Positions 35,426 through 45,950 of a DNA stretch of 64,000 nt are shown one piece after another. The DNA lies in assembly GCF_021018895.1 (NCBI RefSeq), contig NC_079375.1, forward strand, positions 12,494,732 through 12,558,731. The letters are read 5' to 3'. Source of the DNA: Seriola aureovittata. Its lineage: Eukaryota; Chordata; Actinopteri; Carangiformes; Carangidae. The translations under genes were made by a program, and so were the position numbers. The notes below the pieces were generated by a model. The model saw nothing but the letters and a program-made list of their open reading frames with translations. It had not been told where the DNA came from and did not search any database. Every line of letters starts with the position of its first letter. Within the stretch, counting starts at the first letter, position 1.

Positions 35426-37591
35426 ATCCTTCAAAAGCTTGTGTTACAGTCGACAGAAACTATGATGCCCAAACAGTTTGTTTTGCTGTCATAAGCAAAA
35501 AGTGTGAAGTTAATGGTTGAGTGAATTCAAAATGCTCCAAGGAGACACAGCAATGCAATTCACAGTGCACAAGACTGTCTTCCATCAAGGTTGAGCTGCT
35601 ACTGTATAGCGTGCTGTCAAGGCAGCGGTGCTTAACGAATAAGCAGACTGTCTACATTAATCAGATGTGACCTAAAATTGTCCAGCCTGAGCTACTTACA
35701 GGATGTAAAGCATAAAGGAAATACTGCTTGCCCTCAACAGAAATGCAGCGTTGGAGGTATAGATGCTATCTCTGAGGGGTCTTTTTTCACTTGTATGTTA
35801 AGCAGCCCGCTAGCATCATAAATCATTATGTATAATCTAACCCCTTATTGCTTTTCTTAGGGCAGTTATCACCTACGTGTAGCTTTCAGTGCGTTGGTCT
35901 GTGTTGCAGTCCTGAACCTCTAAATCAGATGGGCTGGTATATGAGGCGCATATAAATGAGAGTTGTGTCTTCTATCTTCCCCGCCACAAGAGTTTGGTGT
36001 GCATTCGCTTCATTAGCCATCAGTCTCCGCTAAGCCATACTAATGGTTTTCTTGTTGCGTGACAGTGACTTCGTGGCACAGACGACTAATATATTTTTCC
36101 TGCACCCTCTCGGAGAGAACTATCTACAGTTTCTTTTATTTGTGCAGCTTGTACATCACGCTGCAATGAAAGGCATATGGCTTCTCCTCTGCGATTTCAA
36201 CATCTGGAGCAGTTTGTATGGATGGTCGACCAAACAGTTGCTATAAAAGCCCCACAGAAACATCAGGTGTGATACATTTTCCTCTCTGCTGTCAAGCTCT
36301 GGGGCTAGATTGTAATGAAGATGTCCAGCCTTACAGTGACATACTGTAGGCTCTCCCAGCTGCCCTTAAGCCAAAACAATCACTGGAGGAAAATGTTGTA
36401 AAGGATTGCTCTATTTTGGAGGTACCAAACTGTTTTCATTGAATACAAAAAAGGCTGCATGTACATGTTTCAATTTTTACCCTTAAGTTTCCACATTCCT
36501 ATTGCTACTTCTTGATTTTTCTCTGCCACTGCTGTCAAGTTTTTTTTTTTGTGTGCATCATTTCCAGCACAGCACTCCCTTTTATGGTCAAAATAGGTCA
36601 CAGAATAAAGCCACATGGCATTAAAAAAATGAAATTACGCCTCACTCCGAGTACTGAAAAGTGTAATCCTTGGTTATTCAGAACAACTCTATTACATATC
36701 AAGCTGCTGTGCAATGCTGGGGGAGTGTAACAGCGCGTCCAATGTGCTAACGTACATAATTCATGCTAATGTGTACATCGACTGCTTCTAGTGATGCCAT
36801 AGGACAGCTCATCACACTTGTACATTTAAAGACATTTGACTAGTCTGGGATTTTTAAATGACCCGATAGTATTCAGTTGCAGGAAAAAGAGGCATTGATT
36901 AACTAAGGAAGATAAAGTGTTTAGGAACTATTTGTTGTGCAGTGCTGACTTTGTTTCCAGACCACAATTTATATCAGTATGCTTTAGATCATGATGGTAA
37001 AACTTTGAAACCCCCCCCCCCCTTTTCAATTATCAGCTGATCCAGACTGCGACACAGTATGAAGGACTCAAACAAGTTGTCCCTGACTCTCATATTGACC
37101 AGATGTGACTGACACCATTTTCACTCAGGCCTGCTCCTCAGTCAGTGTACCTGTCTCATTTGGCCAAACTGCTCTTTGATTTAGGACTTAAAGCTGAAAC
37201 AGGGGGGGAAGTGGGATGCATGCGAGGGCATAAAATCGTCAATGACATGTCAATGTCCTCCCTCAGTAGGAAGTGAGACCTCCAGTACATCAAACAGATT
37301 GCTCCTGACCTATGACCAGCGCATGGACCAGCTCAATATGCCCGCATGAGCACAGAGCCTCCTGCGCTGAGAGGGTACAGACCTGAAATCATTGATGTGA
37401 AGTCTGATTCCTACATCTCAGTGGATTTCTTAGATACAAACTGCACCTTGCAGCCCACAATGAAAGAGAGAAAACAAGCTTGCCTTATAAGCACCCTGCC
37501 ACACCGGTTTATAGTGAGAGAAGCAGCATAAATTTTGTGAAACAGTAGTGGATTCAGGAGCTTTCTGCCATGCTAATAAAACACACAGAAC

Positions 37592-37613
37592 CAGCAGCAG
37601 CAGCAGCAGCAGC
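37592..37613. repeat. (CAG)n microsatellite
   Basis: Seven perfect CAG copies in noncoding sequence. Confidence 0.95.
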
Positions 37614-37796
37614 TGAAATACTCCTCAGGTTTATCTCTGATGGACGTTGATGTTCAGGATCCAGAAACAAGGGGGCAGGGCTGATGAGCGATTTGTGAAT
37701 AGTTCAGTGACGTTTGAGCTGTAAAATGGCCTTTTCTTTTCTCTTTTTTTTTTTTTTTTAAGTAGGAATGTTTTCGATTATTGGCATCCAGTGCAG

Positions 37797-37812
37797 AAAG
37801 AGACAGAGAGAA

Positions 37813-37855
<43 letters not shown>

Positions 37856-37859
37856 GAGT
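37797..37859. repeat. (GA)n-rich tract
   Basis: Polypurine tract of GA repeats with A-rich interruptions, preceded by a T-run. Overlapping open frames are artefacts. Confidence 0.9.
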
Positions 37860-38316
37860 ACTTTAACGCAGCTGAATAGCACTGTGGATGAAAAGAGGTC
37901 TGCTGCCACTGCACTGGCTGGAGGAACTGCGGGTGATGCTTGTGTGTACCTGCACTGAGGCAATGGAAAAGGTTTCTGCAAGCAAGCCCACATATCTCCC
38001 TGCAAATCATACCATAAAATGAAACGTGTTTCATCACGAGGCCCATCATAAGTAAACTGTTCAGCTCAGTGCATCACACAAATGTGACTATTACAGGGTG
38101 CGATGCTTTATTAGCCATCAGATCATGTAGGTGATTGGTACATAAATTCTTGGTGCGCAGCATTAAAGCAAATTACATCTCAAAAAAGTACATTGTAAAT
38201 GGATTAATGTTTCGTTTCATGGATGTTTGGCAGAATAATTAACTACCTACGTCCGTCATGCACTGTATTATGAGGTACCGTAAATGTAAAAGCGAATAAA
38301 GGTCTGTGAGGCTTAC

Positions 38317-38650
38317 CTGATTTTCTAGTAACAGGTGGTGATGTCTTATTAGATCCCTTTGGACTCCAATCCCTCATGTGACGGCTTGTCTTCTTTTTTT
38401 TTTTTTTTTAATTTATGCAACGGTTGCTAAAACATCTCTGCGAAATCACAATGTATCCCTTGTGGCAGCATCGCCCACACGGCATCCTGGTCCACTAACA
38501 CTGTAGCAATGTGCAAAAACCGACAGAAAAACAGCCCGCACTCGCACACAAAACAAGATCTGTCCATATTTCCTGGGCAGCGGCGGTTTCAGGGATTCCT
38601 GTCCGTCGACATCTCTGGCAGAGGGTCCGGTTTCACAGCTCCGTGTCCGT
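38317..38650 (-). other. Candidate noncoding first exon of sntg1
   Basis: On the sntg1 strand a consensus donor, AATCAG followed by GTAAGC, lies at 38316. No acceptor-like sequence precedes it (a long A-run sits about 75 bp upstream), so it is more likely the end of a first exon starting in the CpG-rich zone. The acceptor in front of the start-codon exon at 28740 requires such an exon. The 5' limit is unknown. A 76-codon frame in it is not related to any protein I know. Confidence 0.4.
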
Positions 38651-38850
38651 CTCCCTCTCTCGCATCGTGCTGCCAAAATGACTGAAGCTGGAAATCACAT
38701 GCGGCTGGTTTAACGCGCGCGTCAATCGACTTCGTTTACCCAAGGCACCCGCACAACTCCGGCTCCATTAATATTACATGATTCTACTTTGTTGCTGTTC
38801 TCAGGGACGTCCGCGGCTCCGTCCCACGTCTGTCCCACCCGTGCTAAAAC
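38440..38850. promoter_or_regulatory. CpG-rich region, probable sntg1 promoter
   Basis: CpG dinucleotides are dense here (for example ACGCGCGCGTCAATCGAC near 38714) whereas the flanks are AT rich and CpG poor. It lies just upstream of the candidate first exon and between the two divergent genes. CpG-rich TATA-less promoters are usual for such adaptor genes. No TATA box was identified. Confidence 0.5.
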
Positions 38851-38914
38851 ACGCACTAACATCTCACAAACCTTTTTTCATTTTCTCTGCCAATTACATT
38901 TGCGTGCACTGCGG

Positions 38915-38918
<4 letters not shown>

Positions 38919-38960
<42 letters not shown>

Positions 38961-38971
38961 GTGTGTGTGTT
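38919..38971. repeat. (GT)n microsatellite
   Basis: About 26 GT copies with one GC interruption, immediately outside the CpG-rich region. Confidence 0.97.
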
Positions 38972-39312
38972 TCAGTTGAGATGTGCAGAAAAAGACAAAG
39001 GAAGAAGAATATATTTGTTTCGAGGCATATTACCCAAGTTAATTTGACTCTGAAGGCCAGTATGTGTGTGTGTGTGTCTCTGCAACTTTCTGAGCTAAAT
39101 GGCATTTAAAAGGGAAAAAAAGCATGGGTGGATCTTCTCACTCTTGCTCAGTCAGACTGTCATGACTCAGTTTGTGTTGTCAATGAACACATGCGTTCAG
39201 TCACACAGTAGTATTTGCACTCTTTCCCTGAGGCCCTCTCCTGAGCAGCTGAGCAGGCTGACCAGGTGCACCCAATTTTCCATGCTGTCATCATGCCAGC
39301 TGAGAGATCCGG

Positions 39313-39345
39313 CCCCCCCCCCCACACACACACACACACACACAC
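39313..39345. repeat. C-run followed by (CA)n
   Basis: Eleven C followed by about eleven CA copies. Confidence 0.95.
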
Positions 39346-40361
39346 CCTCCACATGATGCAAGCTGCCCCCTCTGACGTTTCATGTTTGCCTACCATCCTC
39401 AGCAGCACATCACAGGCAGTCACTTATTCATAAACTGTGGAGTTTGCAACCCAACACAGATAAAGTCTTTTATTTTGAAAGGTTTGGTTAAATAAAGGTC
39501 AAAACTTCCTGCATCTCTGGACCAGTTTTGACCTGGTGGTCCTTCAACCTGCAGCTGTTCTCCACACCAAGGCGGTTGGTGTGATTTGGAGTTGATAAAT
39601 GGACATGCTCAGTGACTTCACATCTCACACAGACTACAGCAACCTCGATAAGTGTCTTACAAGATACAAGGCTTCCCATCCCTGTCCTTCCTAATGGCTT
39701 AACTGTGATCCATTAGCAAACCAAAGCTAGCAGCCAGATTATGGCTCTTATATAGCTTCCAGGGCTCACCAGAGCTCCGCATTTGACCTTATTGCACCTT
39801 TAACCTTCCTGTGCCTGACTAAGCGATGTTCCAATCTGATACTGATATGCTGGATCAAGATCAGTGCCAATTCTGAGCCTATTAAGTGGATCAGATATCG
39901 GCCATTAAGCAACTGATCCACAATAAATACAATTTCTTTGTCAGCATCATTGAAGGATTCAGTGTTTCCACTATCAGACACATGAATTTAGTCGTGTTGG
40001 GCTGTCGACTCACTTTTCATGCATTAGCAATCCACATAACAGCGATTCCAAGGAGCACCATGCAGTGAAGAGCGCTGGTATTGAATCTGTACTCGATATG
40101 CTGAGTCAAGGTTTCAAAATTAGTTTTAGAAAAGTGCCCCCTGATCCTTACTGAAAATGTATTTTCTCAGACATATTCTGACTATAAGTTGGGGTCCAAC
40201 TTAAACATAAAATACTCTTGCAAAGTGAGAACACACTGGAGAGATTCCTGTATTTGCATTTCTGATTGTGCTGTTTCCAATGGATACCCTTGAAAACTGG
40301 GCTGGCGCAGTGCCGGTGATGTCGTTTCGAAGATGCCGATATCCATTTCCCTTTGCCTTAA

Positions 40362-40510
40362 AGGACCAGTGTATAGGATTTAGTGACATCTAGCAGGGAG
40401 ATTGCAGATTGCAACCAACTGAAGGTGATTATACACTAATGAAAACATATTTATCAATATTATGTTCCATTACTGCCAATAGATCAAACTAAATCCTACA
40501 CACTGGCCCG
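40362..40510. mobile_element. MITE flanked by TTAA
   Basis: The ends are inverted repeats: left AGGACCAGTGTATAGGATTT, right (reverse complement) CGGGCCAGTGTGTAGGATTT. Both are directly flanked by TTAA (40358-40361 and 40511-40514), the target duplication of piggyBac-type elements. At 149 bp it looks like an internally deleted copy of a longer, common teleost family; it keeps the GGTGATTATACACTAATG block near the right end. Confidence 0.85.
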
Positions 40511-43181
40511 TTAACCTGAACCAAACATTATGCAAAACCCCAACCAGTCGTCTTTTGCAGTGCTTAACCTGACCCCAACCTTAACATAACCCTAACCAGT
40601 TATCTCTGCTAGAGGGAACAGACTTTGACAAGACCTGTTTGTTCCAATTGGACATGCTTTCCACACTATTTGAATTTGACACACATGCCACCTCTGCCAA
40701 CGAGAATTGACAGCTCTGTGCAACAAGTAGGCTAAACAAAATGTACCAGCAGCAATGCAAACGACACAGACTAATGAACACATATTTCACATGGCTTGTA
40801 GTGGCTGAATCCAGACAGGAAATCTACTGCAGTGTCTCTGCCAACACTGAGCATCTCTGCCACCTACTGTGGCTTGATTATCACGAGATAATGCCGACTC
40901 AAACGGCGCCTGTGCTCCATGTACTGCAGCCTCACCTTCACCCGATATGGAAAAAGCAGCACGGTGGCCGGTTTGATATGGGCAGGGATCAGTTGTAAAA
41001 AGGTGATGTCGCATATTTCAGTGCATCAGTCAGGATTTAGCAACATTTGAACCACAATCTGATGGCAGTAACCGCACCAAGTTTTCAGGCCACTGTCAAT
41101 CAAATCTGATCAAAGCACACACCCACACAGCCCTGTCAAAGCAGTCAAAGCAGATTACCCAAGGATGTTTGTTTTTCAAAACTTTAACTCTGATTTTTGC
41201 TTATTTAATCATGAATATTTAATATTACTGAAAAAGAAAACTGTCAGATTTGACACCAAGTAGTGCAGGGCTTATGTGACCCTTCTGTGTTTACTGTATA
41301 CTTTTTTATACACTGTTTATTTAATTGTTTTGCACATTAAAAATGCAATTATTACAAGAGATAAGATATGCACACAAAGACATTCAATACGCAACACTTA
41401 CACCTACATATACTTTCATATACATGGATTAAAAGTAAACAAAAGCCTGTGCAGAAGAGGTAGGAAGCTAAAAGCTTATACAAAGACTGCTCCTAAAAAC
41501 TTAAGGCAAGATAAACAGGATTATATAAAAAAACTAATGAGGGATGGAAAGGCAATTGCAAAACAAAGAGAAAATATATATATAAATATAAAACAATTTT
41601 CATTCCAGTTGTTCATTAGTCAACACTGTAATTGGGTACTTAACAACGTTTGTTTAAGATGTTTTAAAAGTAAACAAAGAGTGAATAATGGACAATGTGC
41701 AAGTTTGAACTCCATAAAACAGCACCTCTGAATCGAAATCTGAACCTGAGGGGAGCTGGAGATGCCTCGACAGTCGAGCAGACAACACCTGCATGTTGCG
41801 TTCACCAGATGCTGCTGCCTCTAAAGACAGCAAAGGTTGGTGTTTTTACCTGCACTTGACCAGAGAGTCAAAAGCATGTTCATGTTTAATTGAGCACATT
41901 TTTCCTGGTGTTGCACCATCCTGCAGAGCCAAGGATACACGGCTCTCTCCGTTGTTAATTAATCGCCGTACTCATAAACCCCCCCCCCCCACAAAAAACC
42001 CCATCTCAGTAGAACAGCATCCACATGCCTTGAACGAGAGAGAGACAAGAAGTGAAGCACGAAATCTGCAAGACGGCATTTTCACCTGGACATACACGAC
42101 CTCTCTTCTCTTGGATATGGTTTGGCTGACGGGCAATACTAATTTCAAAAGCATTATCTTTTAATGGTGCACAATGTTTTCTACTGGATCACCACCAAAC
42201 ACCATCATCCCTCAGCCATCCCTGCTTGCCACACGGAGCACCAAATGTGTGACAGTATAGCCGGGAGTTATTATGCGCAGATAACCTTCCCTTCCTTTTA
42301 TAATCCAAGCAGGCACAAAGGGAAACTATTCATGATCTGCAATTATGTTTTCTAGATAAGATAAGCGGTTCACAATTAACTTAAGGCTTGCCCCAGACAG
42401 AGATTTTCATATCTGCTGACCTAGCCAATCAAACTGCTCTAGGAGCTGCTTTTCAATATCACCATAGCTAAGCCTTTGCCTTTGTGTTGCTTTTACCCTC
42501 TGCCTTGTTACTTTTAGATACACAACTCACGCCTCTCTCTCAGAAGAGCTGAGTTGAACACAAGGGGGCGTAGACTGCTAAGTTTGCGTCTCCTCATCCA
42601 GTTCAGCAAGAGCAGCAAGGGGGATAAATTTGATTATGATATCATGTCTGACCTTGAGAGGGAACTACACTTAAATTTACATTTCAAGGAGGAATGCCTT
42701 ATTGCATTATTGGCAGGGAAATGTGTGGCTTTCTCCACACACAACTGCATTAGGAAGAGCCATCCTTTGGCAAAGCCACAGAATGACAATGTGGATGCAG
42801 CAACGATGCAGTTTGGTCCAGTGGCCGGTTTGAGCATTCATCATGGAGCCACAGATTTGTCAGTTCAGTAGATGTGGAGATAAAAATATCCAAACACGTC
42901 GACGACAAACCTTCCTTCAATCCAGTCATTATCATCATCATTAGGGCTGCTGCTGTTGGTGGGAGTATTCTCCAATTCAAATATGCCACCCATGCAGGAT
43001 AATCAAGTCCCCAGAGGTTTATAACACAACAATCATCAGTGACAGAGTGCATGCAGTGCTATGATTACATTAGCAATGACATTTTAAACAATCCTGTCTA
43101 CCTCTCCCTGAGGCACTTATTCTTTTTCTTCCCCTAGCACTTCATTCTTTCATGATCTGTCTGAGGTTGAAAGCATATTTC

Positions 43182-43227
43182 AAAAATAATAAAAAATAAA
43201 AAATAAAAATAAAAAAATTAAAAAAAC
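43182..43227. repeat. A-rich (AAAAT)n tract
   Basis: Short irregular A-rich pentamer repeat upstream of the snai2 promoter. Confidence 0.85.
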
Positions 43228-43439
43228 CTTTATTCTGCTGCAGCTCTTATTGTCACTCTGGGTAACAACCAGTGGCAACTGCATGATGCCATGAACACTT
43301 GCACACTCGCATCCCTGAAACACTCACAAGTGTAGTACAAAGCACCTGTCTAACTGGAGTGAATGGCACTAACCCAGCCCCTGAGGAGGTTACACGCTCC
43401 TATAGGCTAGAAGCACATTTTAAAGCTCCGTGGTAAAGG

Positions 43440-43700
43440 CGAGATTTAATTGGTTTGAGCTCCCAGTATATGTAAATGGCAGTGGATGGCTCCTCCCATG
43501 CACCTGATAGGGAGTATTTACTGCTCTACAGCTACTCACTGCACTGTTTCCAAGAGCGCAGCGCTGCATCATGACACTCCACTGGACTTAAGCAATAAGG
43601 ATTTCCGCCTTGACACACTAAACTGACGTTCACCGCTATATTTTAAAAGAACAACAACAACAACAAAAAGTTTTCCAAAGTTGTCCACTTGTTTTCCAAG
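43440..43700 (+). promoter_or_regulatory. snai2 promoter and 5' UTR
   Basis: The interval ends at the snai2 ATG. It shows an inverted CCAAT box (TTAATTGG near 43446), a TATA-like AGTATATGTAAA near 43467 and an E-box CACCTG at 43501; another CACCTG lies at 43343. CACCTG is the preferred Snail-family site, so autoregulation is conceivable. A (CAA)n run at about 43650-43666 lies in the probable leader. The transcription start is not determined. Confidence 0.5.
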
Positions 43701-43779
43701 ATGCCACGCTCTTTCCTGGTCAAGAAACACATAAACTCCGCAAAGAAGCCAAATTATAGTGAATTGGAAAGCCCAACAG
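43701..43779 (+). CDS. snai2: snai2 exon 1 (coding part)
   Basis: Encodes [20 protein letters not shown], then ELESPT, and one base of the next codon. Donor GTAAAG. This first exon holds the whole SNAG repression motif, as in other vertebrates. No upstream in-frame ATG competes, because stops lie just above. Confidence 0.97.
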
Positions 43780-45169
43780 GTAAAGTTTTTCAGAGTAAAG
43801 GACAAGTGTAACTTTGTGAAAGTTGTTTCTGACATGAAATCAACTTGATACTTCGCGTTCTTTTTTCTTTTTTTCTTTTTTTTTTTACTTCGTAGGAGTT
43901 GACATTTTAAAAGCTTTTTGGCCTGTGCTTTGAAATCTGTGCTCTCCACTCAAGCGATGGCAGCCAGCATCCGATCACTTACTTAACTTTTAACTTGTCT
44001 TTCTTTTCAGTGTTCTTCACGCCGCACATCTACAAGGGCCTTCCCCTGCCTGTCATCCCCCAGCCGGAGATCCTGAGCCCGGCAGCGTACAGCCCCATCA
44101 CAGTGTGGACTACCAGCAACTTGCCGCTGTCTCCGCTCCCCAGTGACCTCTCCCCCATCTCTGGATACCCCTCATCGCTCTCCGACACCTCCTCTAAAGA
44201 CCACAGCGGCTCTGAAAGCCCGAGGAGTGATGAGGACGAGCAGTTGCTGCCCAAGCTGACAGACCCTCACGGAGTGGAGGCAGAGAAATTCCAATGTAGT
44301 TTGTGTAGCAAGTCCTACTCCACGTACTCTGGACTGCTCAAGCACAAACAGCTGCACTGCGACGCCCAAACGAGGAAATCCTTCAGCTGTAAATACTGCG
44401 AGAAGGAGTATGTTAGCCTGGGAGCTCTCAAAATGCACATCAGGACTCACACCTTGCCTTGTGTTTGCAAAATATGCGGGAAAGCTTTCTCCAGACCGTG
44501 GCTGCTCCAAGGACACATCAGGACGCACACCGGTGAGTGACAGTAAGGGAGGGGGGCAAGAGAGGGGCCTCCATGTGTGAAGAGGCTATTAAGTTGTTGT
44601 GGGCTTTTGCAGGTACAGATTCGGCCTAATACATAATTTAATAGCCTCTGCAGCTACAGTAGACACTGTTACAAAGCTTACAGCTGTTTTGTAGTGAAGC
44701 TGTGCAAGTTACTGTTGTGAAAAACGCTCAGAATGGTATTACTTCCTGCAGGTTTACTTCTAGGGATGTTGAAAAGAAAAAAAAAACTGTTGCCTCTTTT
44801 CTTGACAAATGTCATGTCAGCAGCAGAATGTGCTCAGCTCAGTGCCCTTCTCTGTGTTGCAGCCAGCTGAAAAAGAGAAAATACACAATAGGCCACCGTG
44901 CCTCTGTGACTATACTATACTTGGATTGAGATATGTGTGTGCACAATCACTGACAATGTCTTCCTTCTCTTTCTCCTCCCTTGACAGGAGAGAAGCCGTT
45001 TTCCTGCCCTCACTGCAACAGGGCGTTTGCAGACAGGTCCAATCTCAGGGCGCACCTACAGACCCATTCGGATGTGAAAAAATACCAATGCAAGAACTGC
45101 TCCAAAACTTTCTCCAGGATGTCTCTTCTGCACAAGCATGAGGAATCTGGTTGTTGTGTAGCACACTGA
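43701..45169 (+). CDS. snai2: Slug zinc-finger repressor, three exons (genomic span)
   Basis: Snai2 is a nuclear repressor that binds CAGGTG/CACCTG E-boxes, lowers cadherin expression and drives epithelial-mesenchymal transition and neural crest migration. Three exons join into 783 nt, 260 residues plus stop. The N-terminal SNAG motif MPRSFLVKK recruits LSD1/CoREST-type corepressors. A Slug-type segment follows, with [20 protein letters not shown] at 84-103 holding SP-type phosphorylation sites. Five zinc fingers are complete: C122/C125/H138/H142, C153/C156/H169/H173, C179/C182/H195/H199, C207/C210/H223/H227, and a C2HC finger C235/C238/H251/C256. The SNAG tail KKPNYSELE and the VIPQPEILS and ITVWTT blocks separate it from Snai1 and Snai3. 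It is eight residues shorter than human (268) because the GRVSPPPP stretch of the Slug domain is absent. The start has a purine at -3. Confidence 0.99.
44011..44532 (+). CDS. snai2: snai2 exon 2
   Basis: A 522-nt exon, acceptor TTCTTTTCAG, donor GTGAGT. It encodes residues 27-200 and one base of codon 201: the proline/serine-rich middle, the shortened Slug domain, and zinc fingers 1 to 3. Plus-strand reading from an upstream intronic ATG (43995) is not the true start. Confidence 0.98.
44988..45169 (+). CDS. snai2: snai2 exon 3 with stop
   Basis: A 182-nt exon, acceptor CTTGACAG, starting [18 protein letters not shown] and ending [10 protein letters not shown] then TGA at 45167. It holds zinc fingers 4 and 5. 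The exon 2/3 join falls in the TGEKP linker, as in other Snail genes. Confidence 0.98.
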
Positions 45170-45950
45170 ACTGAACTGGGATACTTTTCCACCAGCAGAG
45201 AACCCCCTCCTCCATTGCTCTGTTACTTTATTTTTTCCAAGCCCAGGAGAACTGTCAGGGAATCACATCCTAGGGGGTTTGGTCCCTAATGTGCAGACTT
45301 CTTTTTTTTTTTCTTTTTTTTTTTTTCTACCACCGGTCGATTTCATTTCAAAGTGAGAAATAGCTATGTGCTCACGTGCTTCTCGTTTCAAGCAGTGTTT
45401 CTGTGATTGCAATCAGTGTCGAGCTTTTTCAAACCATGTACTCACCTACCTGTGCTATTCATGCACTTTTCTGCATGTCTAGAATGTTTTATATGCCTTC
45501 ACAATGTTATCTTCAGTGTTTGTACCAATGTCTCTCAATGGCTGTTATGCAGTCCTCCACTTTTTTAAATGTAACCACACAAACGATACCAAAGGGCGCA
45601 TTATGAATGACAGTATAAATATAACCAGAGGAATACTGAAGCCATTGTTACTTAGGGAACAAGTGCAAACTTAGTTTTTAGGGAGAAATTATTATAACTT
45701 TTGCACAGTCATTAGAAGCAGGTTTGCCAGCACTCAAATAGCAATACAAGTTTTTCTCAAGTGCCTCAATTTTACTTGGCAATAATATGTATTTTTTTGA
45801 ACAACAGTTTCATTTTATATTTTTATATATTGAATGTAAGCGTGACTGAGATGATTGTATACTGACAGTGAAAACTGTGATGCTGAATGATTTTGATATT
45901 TTCATATTTCTCATGACACTTTTAAAAATAAAGTTTCATGACATTTTGTA
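45170..45950 (+). other. snai2 3' UTR
   Basis: AT-rich sequence from the stop codon to about 20 bp beyond the poly(A) signal. It contains T-runs near 45302-45327 and several ATTT-rich stretches. Length is about 0.78 kb. Confidence 0.7.
45927..45932 (+). terminator. snai2 poly(A) signal
   Basis: Canonical AATAAA 758 bp after the stop codon, followed within 30 bp by a GT/T-rich stretch (TTTTGTATAATGTTTTTTGG), as expected for the downstream element. Confidence 0.75.

Larger units (their letters stand above)
28741..38316 (-). other. Probable large 5' intron of sntg1
   Basis: No coding exon could be recognised over these 9.6 kb. It holds repeat copies of family D (31119-31818, 33242-33915, 35243-35425), a CAG tract, an AG-rich tract, and unique AT-rich sequence around 34.6-36.4 kb that may hold regulatory elements. 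It is an intron only if the promoter near 38.5 kb is the one used. Confidence 0.45.
38972..43440. other. Intergenic region between sntg1 and snai2
   Basis: No gene seen. It holds a C-run and CA tract (39313-39345), a TTAA-flanked MITE (40362-40510) and AT-rich unique sequence. The 151-codon plus-strand frame at 41276-41731 has no family resemblance and is low-complexity AT-rich sequence. I looked for the ppdpfl gene that sits between these genes in human and found no recognisable exon. Confidence 0.5.

Noticed and set aside
38778..39109. Open frames rich in CV or HT repeats
   Set aside because: Products of the GT/CA microsatellites.
41276..41731. 151-codon plus-strand open frame
   Set aside because: The longest frame apart from snai2, but its AT-rich, lysine/isoleucine-rich translation resembles no family and there are no supporting splice or promoter signals.
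42554..42871. 105-codon plus-strand open frame
   Set aside because: No family resemblance and an equally long shadow on the other strand; considered as a ppdpfl exon but it lacks the expected tryptophan-rich core.
43995..44010. ATG upstream of snai2 exon 2 as the start of a 181-codon protein
   Set aside because: The ATG lies in intron 1; the SNAG-encoding exon at 43701 joins in frame to 44011 and matches the family.
44172..44528. 118-codon minus-strand open frame over snai2 exon 2
   Set aside because: Antisense shadow of a GC-richer coding exon.
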